From an uncultured Burkholderiaceae bacterium (GTDB taxonomy: Bacteria; Pseudomonadota; Gammaproteobacteria; Burkholderiales; Burkholderiaceae_B): a stretch of DNA of 64,000 bases. Made by a program: the position numbers and the translations under genes. Positions within the stretch are counted from its first letter, which is position 1, and the number at the start of each line of letters is the position of its first letter. The notes below the pieces were generated by a model, which worked only from the letters and a program-made list of their open reading frames with translations, made no database searches and was not told the origin of the DNA. Shown here piece after piece: positions 60,873-64,000 of this stretch. The DNA is taken from assembly GCA_934525625.1 (NCBI GenBank), contig CAKSZL010000003.1, forward strand, positions 227,912 to 291,911, read 5' to 3'.

Positions 60873-61628
60873 ATGAAGATTCTTGCAGTAGCTTTCCGCA
60901 AAGGCGGCGTCGGCAAAAGCACCCTCGCCGTACACCTGGCCTTCCACCTTGCATCGCAAGGCAAACGCGTCCTGCTCGTCGACACCGACGAGGGTGATTT
61001 GTCCGAGGTCTTCCCCGCGCTTGACGACGACGAACACCTGGTTGCCAGCAAGCTGCTCATGGGCCAGGTAAACTGCGCCCCGCGCTTGGTATCCCAGAAC
61101 ATCTGGCTGGTGCCAGCCGACGTGGAAGTGATTGATGTGGACGATCTGCCGATGGATGAAATGCCCGATCTGCGCGGCAATCTGCAAATGCACTTTGATG
61201 GGGATTTCGATGTCGTCATCATCGACACGCCGCCCAACCTGCAGCGCCGGTTCATTACCGCCCTGGCCGCGGCGGATGGGGTTGTGGCGCCATTCAGCAT
61301 CAGCAGCTTTTCGTTCCACCGCCTCCCGAAGTTCCTAGCTGCGGTCGAGAACATCAAGACGGCGCTGAACCCCGAGCTAAAACTGTTGGGCTTAGTGCCC
61401 TTCTTGGTGAATAGCAAGAGCGCCAGCGAAGTCGAGGTGCTGCCCTACGTCCAGGACAAATATGGCGCCCTGCTGATCAATACGCCCGTCATGACACGCG
61501 CTTGCGTACCGACGTCCCTAGCCGAAAGTCGGCCAGTCTGGAAAAACGCTCGCAGTGGCAATCAGCGCCAGGCCGCAAAAGAGATGCGCGCCGCGTGCGA
61601 GGAAGTCTCGCGCCGGCTCTATGCTTGA
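60873..61628 (+). CDS. parA: ParA-family partition ATPase
   Basis: A 251-residue ATPase with the deviant Walker A motif AFRKGGVGKSTLAVHL, DTDEGDLSEVFPAL, and the switch region VVIIDTPPNLQRRF. It lacks an N-terminal DNA-binding extension, so it is the small ParA/IncC type, and regulation is left to another protein. ATG at 60873 follows caggag. It heads the parA-parB-korA operon and is preceded by three palindromes. Confidence 0.9.
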   Translation: MKILAVAFRKGGVGKSTLAVHLAFHLASQGKRVLLVDTDEGDLSEVFPALDDDEHLVASKLLMGQVNCAPRLVSQNIWLVPADVEVIDVDDLPMDEMPDLRGNLQMHFDGDFDVVIIDTPPNLQRRFITALAAADGVVAPFSISSFSFHRLPKFLAAVENIKTALNPELKLLGLVPFLVNSKSASEVEVLPYVQDKYGALLINTPVMTRACVPTSLAESRPVWKNARSGNQRQAAKEMRAACEEVSRRLYA

Positions 61629-61640
61629 TAAGGAATCGTA

Positions 61641-62606
61641 ATGAAGAATGTGTTCGCCAAGAAATTGAACAAGCTTTCGGACTTCGAGGGCGCTAAACCG
61701 CTACCGGGCGAAGTCATCATCGAAATCGACCCGGCCGTGATCGACTATTTGCCCCAGCAGCGCAAACCGAATAATCCGGGCTTTTCCAAAGAGTCGCTGA
61801 CTGAGCTGGGCCAAAACATGAAGCGGGACGGCCAACAACAAGCCGCTGTCGTACGTCCCAACCCGCAGGCGCCGGGCCGATACCTCATGGTGGCGGGCGA
61901 GCGCCGTGGGCGCGCTGCCAAACTCGAAGGCCTCACGCTCAAAGTCGTCGTGCGCGAAATGACGGATGAAGAACACGTCCGTATCCAGCGAGCGGAGAAC
62001 ATCCAGCGCGAAGCGCTGACCAACGAAGAAATCGCCCTCGCCCTGCAGGAAGACAAAGCGCGCCTGGGCACGCTGGAGGCGGTGGCCAAGGAGTGGCAAA
62101 AGAGTGTCAACTGGGTATCCGAACGGCTGAAATATCTAGAGGCCCTGAATTCTGGCGGCGCCGCCGTCCAGGCGGTGCAGGAAGGCGTCACGGCCGACGT
62201 CACGACGCTGACCGACCTGGCCAAACTCGAACGGCAAGACGCTGCCGCCGCCCAAGCCGTCATCCAGCAGGCCAAAGCGGAACCTGGCCTGAACGTTCGC
62301 ACGGCTGTGCGGGCAAGGCTCAAGCAGGCCAAAGACAAACCCACGCCCGCCGCGAAAGCACCAGCCGGTGACACACCGCTGGCACCGACCCAAGCCCCAG
62401 CGCAACCGTCGCGTCAGCCGGCGTCAGGCTCCTTGAAAAAGTTTCTCGCCACGGCCGACGGCGAAGTCATGCTAGAGTGCCACCGCAGCGTCTGGTCGAT
62501 TGTCGGTGGCCCGCAAGGGGAGCAATCTTCGCTGGTGGACACGTTGGTCAACAAGATCTGGCGCATCGATCCCGAGGTTAAAATCAAGCTGTCACCCAGC
62601 AACTAG
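61641..62606 (+). CDS. parB: ParB/KorB-family partition protein
   Basis: A 321-residue protein. The N-terminal ParB domain has LTELGQNMKRDGQQQAAVVR, YLMVAGERRGRAAKL and RIQRAENIQREALTNEEIAL. The helix-turn-helix is at TLEAVAKEWQKSVNWVSERL, followed by a Pro/Ala linker and a C-terminal dimerisation part. With ParA it would segregate the excised circular element. It is 12 bases from parA. Confidence 0.9.
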   Translation: MKNVFAKKLNKLSDFEGAKPLPGEVIIEIDPAVIDYLPQQRKPNNPGFSKESLTELGQNMKRDGQQQAAVVRPNPQAPGRYLMVAGERRGRAAKLEGLTLKVVVREMTDEEHVRIQRAENIQREALTNEEIALALQEDKARLGTLEAVAKEWQKSVNWVSERLKYLEALNSGGAAVQAVQEGVTADVTTLTDLAKLERQDAAAAQAVIQQAKAEPGLNVRTAVRARLKQAKDKPTPAAKAPAGDTPLAPTQAPAQPSRQPASGSLKKFLATADGEVMLECHRSVWSIVGGPQGEQSSLVDTLVNKIWRIDPEVKIKLSPSN

Positions 62607-62615
62607 CCATGATCG

Positions 62616-62924
62616 ATGAAATTCTCCAAACGTCTGACCAAGGACGAGTTCCTGGAGCTCGTCCAGTCGCTCGGCGAAGCCAAGAACAAGCACGCCCAGC
62701 AGATCGCCTATGCGGCTCTCGTTGAGGGCCGCAGGCTGATCGACATTGCAGATGAGTTCGGGGTCTCCAGCGCCTGGGTGATGCAGTGCCGCGATGACTA
62801 CTACGACGCATACCTACGCCTGCACCATGTCCCGCCAGGCTGGGTCAAAGCGACGGTTATTGCACCCCAGGACAAGTTGGAACAGTTTTTGGCAGAAATT
62901 GAAGCGTTACGAAGCAGCAATTAA
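62616..62924 (+). CDS. korA: KorA/TrfB-family transcriptional repressor
   Basis: A 102-residue protein. KRLTKDEFLELVQSLGEAKN, then IAYAALVEGRRLIDIADEFG with helix-turn-helix GVSSAWVMQCRDDYYDAY, and VPPGWVKATVIAPQDKLEQF follow the TrfB/KorA layout of IncP plasmids, in which KorA represses replication, partition and stability operons. Its recognition helix differs from IncP KorA, so its operator should differ too; the CGCATGCG palindromes are the obvious candidates. The order parA-parB-korA resembles IncP incC-korB-korA. Confidence 0.8.
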   Translation: MKFSKRLTKDEFLELVQSLGEAKNKHAQQIAYAALVEGRRLIDIADEFGVSSAWVMQCRDDYYDAYLRLHHVPPGWVKATVIAPQDKLEQFLAEIEALRSSN

Positions 62925-63139
62925 CTTCCAACCATTATGTTTATAGGTATCGAACGCCACCATATTGAATCTGCCGCTAACCGTCTCTTTGAAGACTTTG
63001 ACTGGCCCATTAGCCAAAAATATATCTGCAAAAAAAGCTCCACGAAACTGAATGGTATGTTGGAATCGGTGTTTATTAGTATAACGCCGCTCTTCTCCTC
63101 TATTTCATGCGGATTTAGCAGGCTGGGGAGAAACAGTCC
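62925..63139. other. Region without a supported gene
   Basis: AT-richer DNA after korA. A short frame from 62937 has no ribosome site or recognisable product. The region leads into the insertion-sequence remnant. Confidence 0.35.
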
Positions 63140-63598
63140 AACTCTTCGATCTTGAATCCCCGATGCACTCCAAAAAATGCCGATCTACTGCCCCGGAATC
63201 TCCGCTGAAGCACGAGACTTCGCAGCAGTGGTAGGTGACCCTGTTCGGTGGCACTCTGGCGCTCCCCCCCCGAATCGCCCAGGCCCCAGCCGGTTTCATC
63301 TGGTTGACCAGCCGCACAAGCTTGTACAGCCAAACGTTAGCAGGGCTCGCTCCGAGAGCCTCTCCTGGCCTTTGCTCCAGATCTTTCGCAACTCACCGAC
63401 CCGCTTGATCCAGCCGAAGGCCTTTTCTATCATCTTGCGCCGCCCCAAGCTCTTGGCATAGCACTTGCCCCACTCGGTGCGGACATCGACAGCGGTTGCC
63501 CACGCCCTTGGGCGATATGTGCCTTGAGGCCCCGCTCTTGAGAAAGTCGAACTCCCGCGTGTCCCGTGCACACATGTCTTATATACTATCAACGCCAT
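63140..63598 (-). pseudogene. IS5-family transposase remnant
   Basis: On the minus strand, fragments LKAHIAQ, TAVDVRT, RRKMIEKAFGWIKRVGELRK and YKLVRLVNQMKPAG appear in order but in different reading frames. They match the C-terminal end of IS5-group DDE transposases, where the usual sequence includes RKxIEEAFGWxKTVGGLRK. The frame changes and missing catalytic N-terminal half show it is inactive. Confidence 0.7.
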
Positions 63599-63713
63599 TC
63601 ACGCTCATTTGCAACGTTCAAGTAGCAAGAGTGGAGTCCGACGAAGGTAGCCACATTTTTCGTCGTTTTCCTTTTTGGGATAGTGAACAGATAATGATAC
63701 CTAAGAGAGAATA

Positions 63714-63965
63714 ATGGTCACCGCTAAACGTACCCGCGCAAAAGTCAGTTACCCATGCCTAGCATTGACGCAAAATAAACATCGCTTCTATTTAACATCC
63801 ATCCCAGTTTCAGATCTGTTCAACCATTGTTTTGTTTCCAACAGAAAAGAAGACAACATAAATGGCTTCCAACGGGAACTAAACGAAAGTCGCTCTAATG
63901 ATATCGCTCAGTACCTCAATCAAGGCCCCCGCTGTCAGAATAGTTGGAACCTCTACAGGTGTTAG
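63714..63965 (+). pseudogene. Truncated DGQHR-like (DndB-related) protein
   Basis: An 83-codon frame. FYLTSIPVSDLFNHCFVSNR and GFQRELNESRSNDIAQYLNQ resemble the beginning of DGQHR-domain proteins, a group that includes DndB of the phosphorothioate systems. After NQGP the reading frame diverges and ends, whereas family members run to several hundred residues, so it is either broken here or fragmentary. It lies beside the IS remnant. The match is from pattern recognition only. Confidence 0.5.
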
Positions 63966-64000
63966 AGTTTGAATCTCCAACCTGGGGCAGAGAGAAGGTT

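Noticed and set aside
62937..63155. A 72-codon frame after korA.
   Set aside because: No ribosome site, no recognisable product and it runs into the transposase remnant.

Overview
The window is high-GC DNA from a betaproteobacterium of the Burkholderiales, probably Alcaligenaceae (Bordetella/Achromobacter-like). The clues are a Bordetella-type WlbA, a catabolic cluster with one-component regulators, and the core block hupB / cystathionine-gamma-synthase-like / rlmB / rnr. About 15.6 kb of chromosome is followed by the left part of a large integrative and conjugative element (ICE). The ICE is inserted at the 3' end of a tRNA-Leu(CAG) gene and runs off the right edge, so at least 48 kb of it is present and its right end is not.

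Chromosome (1-15577). A leftward polysaccharide locus (MarR-type EPS regulator, then partial wlbA) is followed by an aromatic/hydroxy-acid catabolic cluster: an FMN alpha-hydroxyacid dehydrogenase, a LysR regulator, and a rightward row of FAD hydroxylase, periplasmic binding protein, fumarylacetoacetate-hydrolase-family enzyme and two-domain extradiol dioxygenase. Then come two small stress-type proteins (DUF1328, CsbD), tRNA-Val(TAC), HU, a cystathionine-gamma-synthase family enzyme, rlmB, rnr and tRNA-Leu.

ICE left part (15.6-48.7 kb, almost all rightward). In order: a tyrosine integrase; cargo (CAP-domain lipoprotein with a polyglycine tract, a secreted Cys-rich protein, a MazEF-like toxin-antitoxin pair); a type IVb thin-pilus operon of R64 type (pilL-like, N, O, P, Q, R, S, V); trbM; a complete VirB1-VirB11 type IV secretion system with an extra KfrB-like gene between virB8 and virB9 and a VirB9 with a duplicated C-terminal domain; a possible replication module (helix-turn-helix protein, iteron-like repeats, loader-like protein); stb-like stability genes; coupling protein; and a MobF (TrwC-type) relaxase-helicase.

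Leading region (49.0-63 kb). An R388-like oriT/nic candidate lies just after the relaxase gene. Polarity predicts that the plus strand enters the recipient first, beginning with 49048 onward. The genes here that look like early protection genes (hicAB, ssb and its partners, a DNA-methylase-like protein, an ArdB/KlcA antirestriction protein, RadC) are on the minus strand, so the incoming strand is their template. Upstream of them lie two families of strongly folded noncoding elements: a 495-bp element in two copies (before ssb and before the 50387-50638 gene), and a roughly 170-nt element in three copies (before the methylase-like gene, klcA and radC). Stems in both families are kept by compensatory base changes. 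These are either cis-acting structured RNAs or promoters that fold in single-stranded DNA for early expression in the recipient; I regard this as the most interesting content of the window. Two cargo inserts interrupt the region: a possible ADP-ribosyltransferase/antitoxin pair, and a NYN-domain protein flanked by 34-bp imperfect repeats.

A parA-parB-korA control operon (60.9-62.9 kb) follows. A palindrome of the form TTTCnCGCATGCGnGAAA occurs before this operon, before the pil operon and before the 19382 gene, suggesting one regulator for several ICE modules. The window ends with an IS5-type transposase remnant and a short DGQHR-like fragment.
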